Below are positions 1-6,222 of a DNA stretch of 14,231 nt, piece after piece. Made by a program: the position numbers and the translations under genes. The first letter of the stretch is position 1. The number at the start of each line of letters is the position of its first letter. Under the pieces are notes generated by a model, which saw only the letters and a program-made list of their open reading frames with translations, was not told the origin of the DNA and made no database searches. The DNA is taken from contig JAGWSE010000262.1 of the NCBI GenBank assembly GCA_028869395.1, positions 1 to 14,231 of the forward strand, given 5' to 3'. The stretch is from Alphaproteobacteria bacterium. GTDB taxonomy: Bacteria > Pseudomonadota > Alphaproteobacteria > Caulobacterales > Caulobacteraceae.

Positions 1-1048
1 CACCGGGCGAATGAGGCTGGAACGCGGGCCGGGCCGCCTGCTGGGCGAAGCGGGCGGAGGGCGGCGCGTGCGCTGACCGGGCCTCGGCCTGCCGCATCGT
101 CGCCATCTCGGCGGTCGCCGCTCGCGCGCTCGCAGCCGGAGGCCCACGATAGGCCGCCTCGCGGCCGTGCGCCCCTGCGGCAGGACCACCGGGACGTGTC
201 CATTGTCTCGCCAGCATCGGCGATGTCGTCGGGGGCGTCCGCTTATCGTTCCACGTTCGGAAAGCTGGACGCGGCGCGGCCATGGCTCCTGCGGCGTTCG
301 GCGCCACACGCGCCGGCGGCGCCATGTCCACGCGCTGGACGAAGGCGCGGCCCCCGCGGGAGGCCCGCCACTGTCGCCAGGCGGGTTGGCTGGCCGGCGC
401 GTTGATCCAGCCCTGCTGCGCCTGGACCACCGCCGGAGCGCGCTGGCGCCAGGCGCCGGGATCGACGGGCTGGCGGGGCGCGCGCCCATAATCCTGATAC
501 ATCTGGTAGCCGCGCGACCAATCCTGGCGCGCCTGCGGATAGTATCGGTCGTACTGGTCGGCGGAGAGCAGCGCGCCGGCGGCGCTGAACAGGGCGATCA
601 GCGCTCCGTTCGGTCCATAGGCGTAGCCATAATTGGCGTCACGGACGAAGTAGGGATAGGGGTCGCCGGGCTGGTAGTAATAGAAGCGGTAGGCGCCGCC
701 GTAGGGCTCAGCAAACATGAGGGAATCGTCGGCGCTCTCCCAGACCCACGGCTCCTCGTCGCCATAATAGAAGCCATAGTCGGGCGGCGTATCGTAGAAG
801 GCGCGGTCCAGAGCGTAGGCCCGCTCAGCATAGGGATAGGCGCTGTCGGGCGTGAACTGGCCGCCATGCGGGTAGGCCGGCGCCGCATAGGGGTCGATCG
901 GGCCGGGCTGAGGCAGACCGAACGCGGCCTGTGGTCCTGGCCCACGCGCCAGCAGCGGCCGGTTGTCTATCTTGCAGCCGGCGAGCGTTATGGCGCTGGC
1001 GGCGAGGAGAAGGATGGTCTTGCACGCGACGGTCGTCTTTGAGGACAT
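1..1048 (-). CDS. Tyr-rich lipoprotein of unknown function (3' end outside window)
   Basis: The reading frame is open from an ATG at 1048 through the left edge, 349 codons without a stop. The N-terminus is a lipoprotein signal: Lys4/Lys10, a hydrophobic stretch, then the lipobox L22-A-G-C25. Lys at +2 of the mature protein lacks the Asp inner-membrane retention signal, so outer-membrane sorting is expected (inference). Residues about 50-190 are rich in Tyr, Pro, Gly and Asp, with runs such as GFYYG (92-96) and FYYYQPGDPYPYF (122-134). Residues 150-162 form a short hydrophobic Ala/Leu segment. From about 190 the chain is low-complexity, rich in Ala, Arg, Gln and Pro, and looks disordered. I do not recognise the family and assign no function. 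The Shine-Dalgarno sequence is weak. The gene is divergent from the retropepsin-like gene at 1235. The gene is well supported, its role is not. Confidence 0.8.
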   Translation of the reverse strand, partial: MSSKTTVACKTILLLAASAITLAGCKIDNRPLLARGPGPQAAFGLPQPGPIDPYAAPAYPHGGQFTPDSAYPYAERAYALDRAFYDTPPDYGFYYGDEEPWVWESADDSLMFAEPYGGAYRFYYYQPGDPYPYFVRDANYGYAYGPNGALIALFSAAGALLSADQYDRYYPQARQDWSRGYQMYQDYGRAPRQPVDPGAWRQRAPAVVQAQQGWINAPASQPAWRQWRASRGGRAFVQRVDMAPPARVAPNAAGAMAAPRPAFRTWNDKRTPPTTSPMLARQWTRPGGPAAGAHGREAAYRGPPAASARAATAEMATMRQAEARSAHAPPSARFAQQAARPAFQPHSPG

Positions 1049-1103
1049 GGATCTGGCTCGCCGGTTGCGCGCCGAAGACATCGGCGCCAGGGGACGATCC
1101 GCC

Positions 1104-1132
1104 GGACGGCCTCCGTCCCAGGCCGCACGGCC
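1104..1132. other. Two small perfect hairpins in the divergent intergenic region
   Basis: The 186-bp gap between the divergent lipoprotein and retropepsin genes holds GGACGG-cct-CCGTCC (1104-1118) followed at once by GGCCG-ca-CGGCC (1121-1132). They could be operator or leader structures for either gene, or chance in GC-rich DNA. No convincing promoter boxes were found in this gap. Confidence 0.3.
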
Positions 1133-1234
1133 GCACTGTTGCAACGTCCGCCCCGCGCAAGGGGTTGCCGATCAGCCCCGGGCCCTCCCCACCCTGTCCG
1201 CCGCGGCGACGTCGTCCGAGTGGAACCTCGACGC

Positions 1235-2227
1235 GTGAGACCGGTCGGCTACACGCGGCGGCTTCTGCTGCGCCAGCTCGCCCTCCTGGGGGTGGGCGCG
1301 GGCGCGGCCTGGTGGATCCGCGAGCGCTATCTGTTCCCGAAGCCGATCGTGGACTTCCCCGCCGGAGCCTCTGCGACGGCCTGGACGCCGCTTCCGGACC
1401 CCACCGGCCTTATTGAGATGACGGCGACCGTAGCCGGGATCCCCCTGCGGGTGGTCGTCGACTCCGGCGCCCAGTTCTCCGTCATCGACCGAGCGCTCGC
1501 CGCCCGCCTCGGGCTGAAGCCGGCGCCATTGCCCATGCTGGCCTTCGGCGTCAGCGGGGCGCCCAGCATCACCCACACCGTGGAACTGGACCTCACCCTC
1601 GCAGGCCTCGCCATCCACCGCATGCACGCCGCCACGCTGGAACTGCTGTCGCTTTCGGGCGCGATCCGGCGGCCGTTCGCGATGCTGATCGGGCGCGACG
1701 TTCTGAGGACGGTGACCGCCGACGTCGACTGGCCGAACCACCGGGTCCGTTTCGTGAGCCCCGGCGCCTATTCACCCGAGCGGAGCGCCCGGGTGGCGCC
1801 CACGCAAATCCGGGGCGGCGCACTGATGACCCCCGTGGGCATCGAGGGCGCGGCGCCGGTCGAGGTGATGGTGGACACCGGCGCCACATCGGAGATCGCG
1901 CTGTCCGAGCAGACCGCGCGTCATCTCGGGCTTCTGGCCGGCCGCCCCGTAGAGACCGGCGCGTCGGTGAGCCTGGGCGGCTTCAGTCAGGATCGCGTCG
2001 TGCGCGCGGGCTCGGTGGAGTTCGCCGGACGGCGTCTCGACGATGTGGAGGTGCAGGTCTTCAAGCCCTCCGTGCAGGGACCGATGCCGGCCGGGCTCCT
2101 GGGCGTGGGCATCCTCAGGCGCTACCGCGTGGGCCTCGACCTTGGCGCTGGGGTCCTATGGCTCAGCGGCCCCGCCGCCGAAGGGCCGCGCCGCGGGATG
2201 GCCGCGCGCCGGTTGCTGAAGAGCTGA
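1235..2227 (+). CDS. Two-domain retropepsin-like aspartic protease, membrane-anchored or exported
   Basis: A 330-residue protein with two clan-AA aspartic protease domains in one chain. Domain 1 (about 60-175) has the catalytic-type D76-S-G-A and the downstream hydrophobic-Gly motif LIGRDVL (151-157). Domain 2 (about 195-305) has D214-T-G-A and LLGVGIL (288-294). Retropepsins need two such Asp residues, normally by dimerising, so this chain could be self-sufficient (inference). The N-terminus TRRLLLRQL plus a hydrophobic run to Trp27 resembles a Tat signal or membrane anchor. The chosen GTG at 1235 begins just before that signal; the frame stays open upstream to an ATG at 1139, but that would add 32 Arg/Pro-rich residues that look non-coding. 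Substrate is unknown. Caulobacter PerP, which cleaves PodJ, shows that this protease class can act on polarity factors, but nothing here ties this protein to that role. It converges on the 61-aa gene, with stops 12 bp apart. Confidence 0.82.
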   Translation: MRPVGYTRRLLLRQLALLGVGAGAAWWIRERYLFPKPIVDFPAGASATAWTPLPDPTGLIEMTATVAGIPLRVVVDSGAQFSVIDRALAARLGLKPAPLPMLAFGVSGAPSITHTVELDLTLAGLAIHRMHAATLELLSLSGAIRRPFAMLIGRDVLRTVTADVDWPNHRVRFVSPGAYSPERSARVAPTQIRGGALMTPVGIEGAAPVEVMVDTGATSEIALSEQTARHLGLLAGRPVETGASVSLGGFSQDRVVRAGSVEFAGRRLDDVEVQVFKPSVQGPMPAGLLGVGILRRYRVGLDLGAGVLWLSGPAAEGPRRGMAARRLLKS

Positions 2228-2239
2228 TCTGGGGCGCCG

Positions 2240-2425
2240 CTAGGCCGACACCGTGAACAGGTGGACCCCGAACCGGTGCACCGCCACCGCCCTCAGGCCG
2301 CGGCTGGCGATCATCTGCTGCACGGCCGCCAGGAGCTCGATCTCGTTGGCGCAGGTGAGCGCTTCGAAGACGGGCGGTCCCTCCTCGCCTTCCAGGTAAA
2401 GCTCGTAGGTCATGTGCGTGGGCAT
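2240..2425 (-). CDS. Small protein of unknown function, 61 aa
   Basis: A 61-residue protein starting MPTHMTYELYLEGEEG and ending VHRFGVHLFTVSA. The pattern (strand with acidic loop, an Ala/Leu/Glu-rich helix at 28-42, two short strands RAVAVHRF and HLFTV) suggests a compact beta-alpha-beta fold of cytosolic type; there is no signal peptide or membrane span. The start is ATG 2425 or ATG 2413 (57 aa); neither has a good Shine-Dalgarno site. The frame extends upstream to 2518, but those residues are Arg-rich and look non-coding. It lies 131 bp downstream of the M28 peptidase on the same strand and may be its own unit, as paired palindromes sit just upstream. I do not recognise the family. The orderly amphipathic pattern is the main argument that it is real. 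Confidence 0.6.
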   Translation of the reverse strand: MPTHMTYELYLEGEEGPPVFEALTCANEIELLAAVQQMIASRGLRAVAVHRFGVHLFTVSA

Positions 2426-2439
2426 GTGACGGGAACGCT

Positions 2440-2463
2440 CGCGGCCGGCCGCGGTACAAGTAC
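2440..2463. promoter_or_regulatory. Adjacent palindromes upstream of the 61-aa gene
   Basis: A perfect 14-bp palindrome CGCGGCCGGCCGCG (2440-2453) is directly followed by GTAC-aa-GTAC (2454-2463). Both lie within 40 bp upstream of the start at 2425, where an operator could sit. The first may be only GC-rich chance; the second is AT-richer and less expected. Binding of any factor is inference. Confidence 0.25.
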
Positions 2464-2556
2464 GCCCCGCTCGCGCGGCCGAACGGCGGCAAGGGGTTGG
2501 CGCGTACCATCCCCGCACCGCCCAGCCATCCTAGGGAAACTACGTAAGCCTCGCCG

Positions 2557-3927
2557 TCACGGCTTCGCGGGCGGTTCGCGCTCGAAGGTTCCCGTCGGCC
2601 CCGGGAACACGACGGGGCTCTCGAAACCGTCCGCCGACAGCGCCGAGACGCCGAAGAAATAGTCGTCGATGTTCACGGACTTCAGCGTCATGTGGTCGGG
2701 CGAAGTCGCCACCCGGCTGTAGCGCCACTGCGGAGCCGTGGTGGACCGCCACCAGACCTTGTAGGCGGCCGCCGCCGGCTCGGCGTTCCACTTCAGCGTC
2801 GTGTCGGGCGTCACCGCGCCGCTGATCGTGACCCCCGTCGGCGGAGCCGGCGCGGATGCAAGCGCGGCCATGGTGACGACGTTCAGCCGCGTCACCTGGG
2901 CGAGGTACGGGAAGTCGACGCCGCCGATCACGTCGCCATAGTGGATGCCGTTCTCGACGCGAATGTCCTGGTGCTGGCGCGTGTAGTTCTCCGCCGCCTC
3001 GGTGACCCGCACCGCCGGATAGCCCGCCTTGAGCATCTCGACCTGGTCGCCGCCACGGCCGTAGCGATCGGTCCGGTACACCATCACCACGTGCAGGTTG
3101 GTGAGGTACTTGTCCGCGAGCGTGGCCATGAACCGGGCGAGGTTGCGCGAGGGGCTGTCGACTTCGCCGCCATTGTAGCGGCGCCGCGCCGCTTCCTGCG
3201 GCGTCTCGGTGGTGCGCGTCCCTTCCGAGAAGATCCGGACATGGGTGTTGTCGCGAATTCCGGACATGCCCTCGGTGTTGCCGATGATGTCGTTGTTGAG
3301 GTCGGCCTCGACGCGCCAATTGTGGGCCACGGCGTAATCGGCGAGCACATGGCCGCCATAGAGGCCCTGCTCCTCCCCCGAGAGCGTCGCGAAGACCAGA
3401 GTGGCGGGATACCTGTGCTTCGAGAGCACGCGCGCCGCCTCGATCACGGCGGCGGCGCCCGAGCCGTCGTCATTGGCGCCAGGCGCGTCCGACGTGGCGT
3501 TCATCACGTCTGAGACCCGGGAATCCATGTGGCCCGAAATGACAATCACACGACCCGGATCGGTCGTCCCCGGCAGGATCGCCAGCACATCCATGACCTG
3601 GGTCGGCTTGGGCAGCCTGGAGCCCGTGAAGGTCTCCGACGGCGTTTCGATCTGCAGGCAGCCGCCGCAGTCGCGTGAGATGGCTTCGAAATCCGAGGCG
3701 ATCCAGCGCCGCGCCGCGCCGATGCCACGGGAGTTCGAGGTCGTGTCCGAGATGGTGCTGCGTGTGCCGAACGAGACCAGCTTGGCGATGGTCGCGTGCT
3801 CCTGCTCGGGACTGACCTGCGCCGCGACTTCATTCAGCAGGGGCTGCTCGCCGCCGAGCGGCGGCTGGGCGGCGGCGGGAAGGGCGAGGACGGACAGGGC
3901 GGCGGTGACGACGGCGACTTTACGCAA
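2557..3927 (-). CDS. Secreted M28-family zinc metallopeptidase with C-terminal FN3-like domain
   Basis: A 456-residue exported peptidase, expected to be an aminopeptidase or carboxypeptidase acting in the periplasm or outside the cell. Residues 1-20 form a signal peptide ending LPAAA|Q. The di-zinc site is complete: H133 in GHMDS, bridging D153 in GANDDGSG, catalytic-base E185 and ligand E186 in SGEEQG, D213 in NNDIIGN, and probably H319 in RQHQD. C87-G-G-C90 could form a disulfide. Residues about 361-450 look like a fibronectin type III domain (PPTGVTI, LKWNAEPAAAAYKVWW, YFFGVSALSADGFES), often used for surface or glycan contact. The start is TTG at 3927, supported by GGAG seven nt upstream and by the signal peptide beginning there (MRKVAVV). 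It lies 106 bp after the 35-aa membrane protein gene on the same strand. The natural substrate cannot be read from the sequence. Confidence 0.92.
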   Translation of the reverse strand: MRKVAVVTAALSVLALPAAAQPPLGGEQPLLNEVAAQVSPEQEHATIAKLVSFGTRSTISDTTSNSRGIGAARRWIASDFEAISRDCGGCLQIETPSETFTGSRLPKPTQVMDVLAILPGTTDPGRVIVISGHMDSRVSDVMNATSDAPGANDDGSGAAAVIEAARVLSKHRYPATLVFATLSGEEQGLYGGHVLADYAVAHNWRVEADLNNDIIGNTEGMSGIRDNTHVRIFSEGTRTTETPQEAARRRYNGGEVDSPSRNLARFMATLADKYLTNLHVVMVYRTDRYGRGGDQVEMLKAGYPAVRVTEAAENYTRQHQDIRVENGIHYGDVIGGVDFPYLAQVTRLNVVTMAALASAPAPPTGVTISGAVTPDTTLKWNAEPAAAAYKVWWRSTTAPQWRYSRVATSPDHMTLKSVNIDDYFFGVSALSADGFESPVVFPGPTGTFEREPPAKP

Positions 3928-3963
3928 GGCGAAGCTCCCGGCTTGAGGCGGGGACCTTCACCC

Positions 3964-3988
3964 CCGGCCTGCGGCTCCCGCAAGCCGG
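3964..3988 (-). other. 11-bp hairpin in the leader of the M28 peptidase gene
   Basis: On the minus strand CCGGCTTGCGG-gag-CCGCAGGCCGG pairs over 11 bp with one G-T wobble and a 3-nt loop. It lies about 37 nt before the TTG start and after the stop of the 35-aa gene. No T-run follows, so it is not a typical intrinsic terminator; it may stabilise a processed mRNA end or tune read-through. Confidence 0.4.
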
Positions 3989-4033
3989 ACATGTATCCCG
4001 ACGCGATCTTCGCCTTAGTCCGCCGTGAAGCTC

Positions 4034-4141
4034 TTAGAAAGCCCCGAATAGGCCCTGGCTGAACCAGCCGGCCGCGAAGCTCGCCAGCGCCACCACCAGG
4101 AAGAACGCGAGCGCCGGCGTGAAGAAGTCGTCGTCAGCCAC
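4034..4141 (-). CDS. Small single-span membrane protein, 35 aa
   Basis: A short gene starting GTG at 4141 and ending TAA at 4036-4034. The product begins VADDDFFTPALAFF (Val read as fMet) and ends WFSQGLFGAF. An acidic N-terminus (DDD, 3-5) is followed by one hydrophobic span, about residues 9-26, then a short Phe/Gly tail. A purine-rich AGAGAGGG stands 5 nt before the GTG, a good Shine-Dalgarno site that supports translation. It sits between the L,D-transpeptidase (68 bp upstream) and the M28 peptidase on the same strand. The family is not one I can name. Small inner-membrane proteins of this type often modulate a larger neighbour, but any link to the transpeptidase is inference. The span, start signal and compact fit between genes make a chance frame unlikely. 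Confidence 0.62.
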   Translation of the reverse strand: MADDDFFTPALAFFLVVALASFAAGWFSQGLFGAF

Positions 4142-4209
4142 GGGGCCCTCTCTCTTTTGCCCACAGAGGCCCAATGAAACCGCAACTACGCCAACGGTTC
4201 CTTAAGGCC

Positions 4210-5568
4210 TCAGGCGCGGTTCGCAGGCCTGTCGAGTTCTGCCTCCAGCGTGCTGTCGCGGTGGTAGATGTCGGGGCGGATCGAGAGCTTCCTGCCCTGC
4301 GGAATCGCGGTGAAGTAGACGATGTAGACGGGGATCGGCTGGGAGAGGTCGATCCGGGTCTCCGGCGGGCCGGGCTGTCCCAGTTGGTCGGCATCGGCGG
4401 CCAGCAGCCACTTGGCGAGCCTGGGGGCGGCCGACAGGCGCACGCAGCCCGCGCTGTCGGTGCGCTGCTGGTCGGCGAAGAACTGACGCAGCGGCGAGTC
4501 GTGCAGGTAGATTCCGAGGCTGTTGGGAAAGACGAACTTGACCTTCCCCATCATGTTGTCGGGTCCGGGCAGCTGGCGCATGCGCAGCGTCACGCGGCCA
4601 GCCGCGACCGCGGCCCAGTCCACCTCCTGGGGGGACAGGACGCGTGCATCGGGCGTCCAGCCCGAGAGCGCCTGCATATGCTGGCTGGCGAGCCAGCCGG
4701 GTCCGTAGCGGAGAACCTTCGGCGCCACCGAGTTCTGGACGAGGTCCGGAGGGATGTTCCAGTAGGGCCGGATCACCGCATAGCGGACCAGCCCAGCCAT
4801 GGCCGGCGTGGGCTCGCTCGGCTTTCCGACAACCACCCGCATCGAGTCGACCGGCTGGCCATCCTGGTAGAGCCAGAGCCTCTGGGCCGTCGCATCCACC
4901 AGGATGTAGCGCGGTCCGAAGTCGGCGGGCAGCGCCCGTGCGCGCTCCAGGTTGACCTTGAGCAGCCGCGCCGTCGCGGGATCGCCGCCGTTCGCGCGCA
5001 GCGCCGCGAGTGAGGCGCGGAGCTGCTGGTAATAGGGGTTCATCCGCTCCAGGTCGGCCACGGCGGCGGACGGCGATCGGGACGCGCCCAGAATGCGCAG
5101 CACTGAAATCCGGTCGAGCCTGGGCGGGGCGACGCTCGGGTCGACATAGATCATCTGCGCCCCCGGCTTGGGCGCATGCAGGTCCGAAAGGTAGCCGGAA
5201 GCAGCTGCCGAGAGCGCGATCTCGGCGGCCGCCAAGTCGGCGGATCGGCCACTGGCCGCGCGAGCCAGCACCTCCGGCAAACCTGAGGCGTCGTAAGACT
5301 CCGGATCGAGGTCGTCGGCGCGCGCGTCGGCGACCGCCTGGACCACCGTCTGGGCGCCGCGCTTGACGCCCCAGCCCTGGATCCAGATGGGGCGGTAGTC
5401 GCGCGCACGATAGAAGGCCTCGAGCGCGGGATCCGCGCCGGCCAACTGTGCGCGCAGGGCCTCGCCGAAGGGGTCCAGCCGGACGACGGCGCCCGCCGCG
5501 GGCGGAAGCGGGGCGACGCGGGCGGAGAGGGGCATGGCGAACGCGCAGGCGAGCGCCGTGACCCCCAC
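4210..5568 (-). CDS. L,D-transpeptidase, YcbB/LdtD type, without PG-binding module
   Basis: A periplasmic enzyme that forms 3-3 cross-links in peptidoglycan or attaches proteins to it. The N-terminal scaffold domain (about 45-190) has family landmarks FYRARDYRPIW and MNPYYQQLRASLAALR (176-191). The YkuD catalytic domain (about 219-420) holds H356 in YLHDSP and the nucleophile C375 in SAGCVRL, with the same 19-residue His-Cys spacing as E. coli LdtD, where the motif is SSGC. The stretch between YQQLRA and NLERARALP (207-214) is only about 20 residues; in LdtD a peptidoglycan-binding domain lies there, so that module appears to be missing. The coordinates use GTG 5568, but that start gives a signal peptide without positive charge. 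An upstream CTG at 5634, overlapping the previous stop (CTGA) with GGGGAG 5 nt before it, would add RSRW before the hydrophobic core and may be the true start. Confidence 0.9.
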   Translation of the reverse strand: MGVTALACAFAMPLSARVAPLPPAAGAVVRLDPFGEALRAQLAGADPALEAFYRARDYRPIWIQGWGVKRGAQTVVQAVADARADDLDPESYDASGLPEVLARAASGRSADLAAAEIALSAAASGYLSDLHAPKPGAQMIYVDPSVAPPRLDRISVLRILGASRSPSAAVADLERMNPYYQQLRASLAALRANGGDPATARLLKVNLERARALPADFGPRYILVDATAQRLWLYQDGQPVDSMRVVVGKPSEPTPAMAGLVRYAVIRPYWNIPPDLVQNSVAPKVLRYGPGWLASQHMQALSGWTPDARVLSPQEVDWAAVAAGRVTLRMRQLPGPDNMMGKVKFVFPNSLGIYLHDSPLRQFFADQQRTDSAGCVRLSAAPRLAKWLLAADADQLGQPGPPETRIDLSQPIPVYIVYFTAIPQGRKLSIRPDIYHRDSTLEAELDRPANRA

Positions 5569-5630
5569 CGCCCAGCGGGACCGCCCGGCGGGTTCGGCCG
5601 GACGGTCCTCAGGCTGTGACGCGGTCGGAC

Positions 5631-5993
5631 TCAGCCGCGCTCCCCGGCGGTCGAGCTGTTGCCGTTCGAGCCGGAATAGCTCGAGTTCGACGACGTGCCG
5701 GTGTTGGCCATGTTGGACGATTGGTCCGAGGTCGTGGCCGAGGTGTTCGACCCATTGTTCATGGCCGAATTCGCCGACGTCCCGGAGTTCGAATAGTTCG
5801 AGCCGACCGTGCCACTGGTGTTGGCGCTGTTGTCGGTGGCCGCGTTCGAGCTGTTGCCATTGTCATAGCTCGAGGCGGGCGCGCCGGCCGTGCCGTTCGC
5901 GCCGGACGAGGACGAGCCGGAGGTGGTCTGGGCGACGGCCACGGCGCCGATGGCGAGGGCGCCGAGGACGCCCGCGATGGTAGCGATCTTCAT
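5631..5993 (-). CDS. Secreted Ser/Asn/Thr-rich low-complexity protein, 120 aa
   Basis: Residues 1-21 are a clear signal peptide (MKIATIAGVLGALAIGAVAVA|Q). The 99-residue mature part is low-complexity: by hand count 29 Ser, 17 Asn and 13 Thr, only five charged residues and no Lys or Cys. Loose repeats such as NSANTSGT, SNYSNSGTSAN and MANTGTSSNSSYSGSN run through it, so it is probably disordered or a fibrous or matrix-type polymer. The start is ATG 5993 with AGGAG seven nt upstream. It heads the minus-strand envelope genes and its stop may overlap the start of the L,D-transpeptidase gene, which suggests co-expression. A candidate EcfG-type promoter lies just upstream. Function is unknown; a surface or periplasmic glycosylated polymer is possible but unsupported. 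Confidence 0.85.
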   Translation of the reverse strand: MKIATIAGVLGALAIGAVAVAQTTSGSSSSGANGTAGAPASSYDNGNSSNAATDNSANTSGTVGSNYSNSGTSANSAMNNGSNTSATTSDQSSNMANTGTSSNSSYSGSNGNSSTAGERG

Positions 5994-6026
5994 GAGAAGA
6001 CTCCTGTTGCGGTAGGCGTGGCGGCA

Positions 6027-6051
6027 AACCGGTCACGAGGGCGTGTGTTCC
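6027..6051 (-). promoter_or_regulatory. Candidate EcfG/SigT-type stress promoter for the Ser/Asn-rich gene
   Basis: On the minus strand GGAAC (6051-6047) is followed after 16 nt by GGTT (6030-6027). The alphaproteobacterial general-stress sigma factor consensus is GGAAC-N16/17-CGTT, so there is one mismatch in the -10 box. Transcription would begin about 25 nt before the ATG at 5993, leaving a short leader with the AGGAG site. The position is good; the motif is short enough to arise by chance. Confidence 0.4.
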
Positions 6052-6115
6052 CGCGAGTTGCGAATTGTGAAAACGCCGGTACCGAAACGGGCGGCAATTT
6101 CACCGCGGGCGTTCG

Positions 6116-6143
6116 TTGACTTATGGCGGCGCCCGCGTATAAG
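6116..6143 (+). promoter_or_regulatory. Sigma-70-type promoter of rplU-rpmA
   Basis: TTGACT (6116-6121) and TATAAG (6138-6143) are separated by 16 nt, close to the housekeeping consensus. The predicted start point near 6150 leaves a leader of about 70 nt before the rplU ATG. A strong promoter fits ribosomal protein genes, and no other candidate in the gap is as good. Confidence 0.7.
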
Positions 6144-6154
6144 TCCGCCCCTCT

Positions 6155-6178
6155 CGCCCGCGGGCCGTCTCGCGGGCG
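6155..6178 (+). other. GC-rich hairpin in the rplU leader
   Basis: CGCCCGCG (6155-6162) and CGCGGGCG (6171-6178) are perfect inverted repeats with an 8-nt loop, placed at the predicted 5' end of the rplU mRNA. A looser T-rich stretch (cgttccgttttg) follows. It might stabilise the 5' end or act in attenuation or autoregulation; I do not recognise it as a known ribosomal-protein leader family. Confidence 0.4.
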
Positions 6179-6222
6179 CGTTCCGTTTTGCACCAAAGCT
6201 CTAGTTTCGAAGGCGCGCGAAG

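Noticed and set aside
167..1042. 291-codon plus-strand open frame
   Set aside because: Antisense to the lipoprotein gene, which has a clean lipobox and coherent composition. The plus frame starts as Arg-rich nonsense without a ribosome site.
4174..5013. 279-codon plus-strand open frame
   Set aside because: Antisense to the L,D-transpeptidase with its His and Cys motifs in place; composition is shadow-like.
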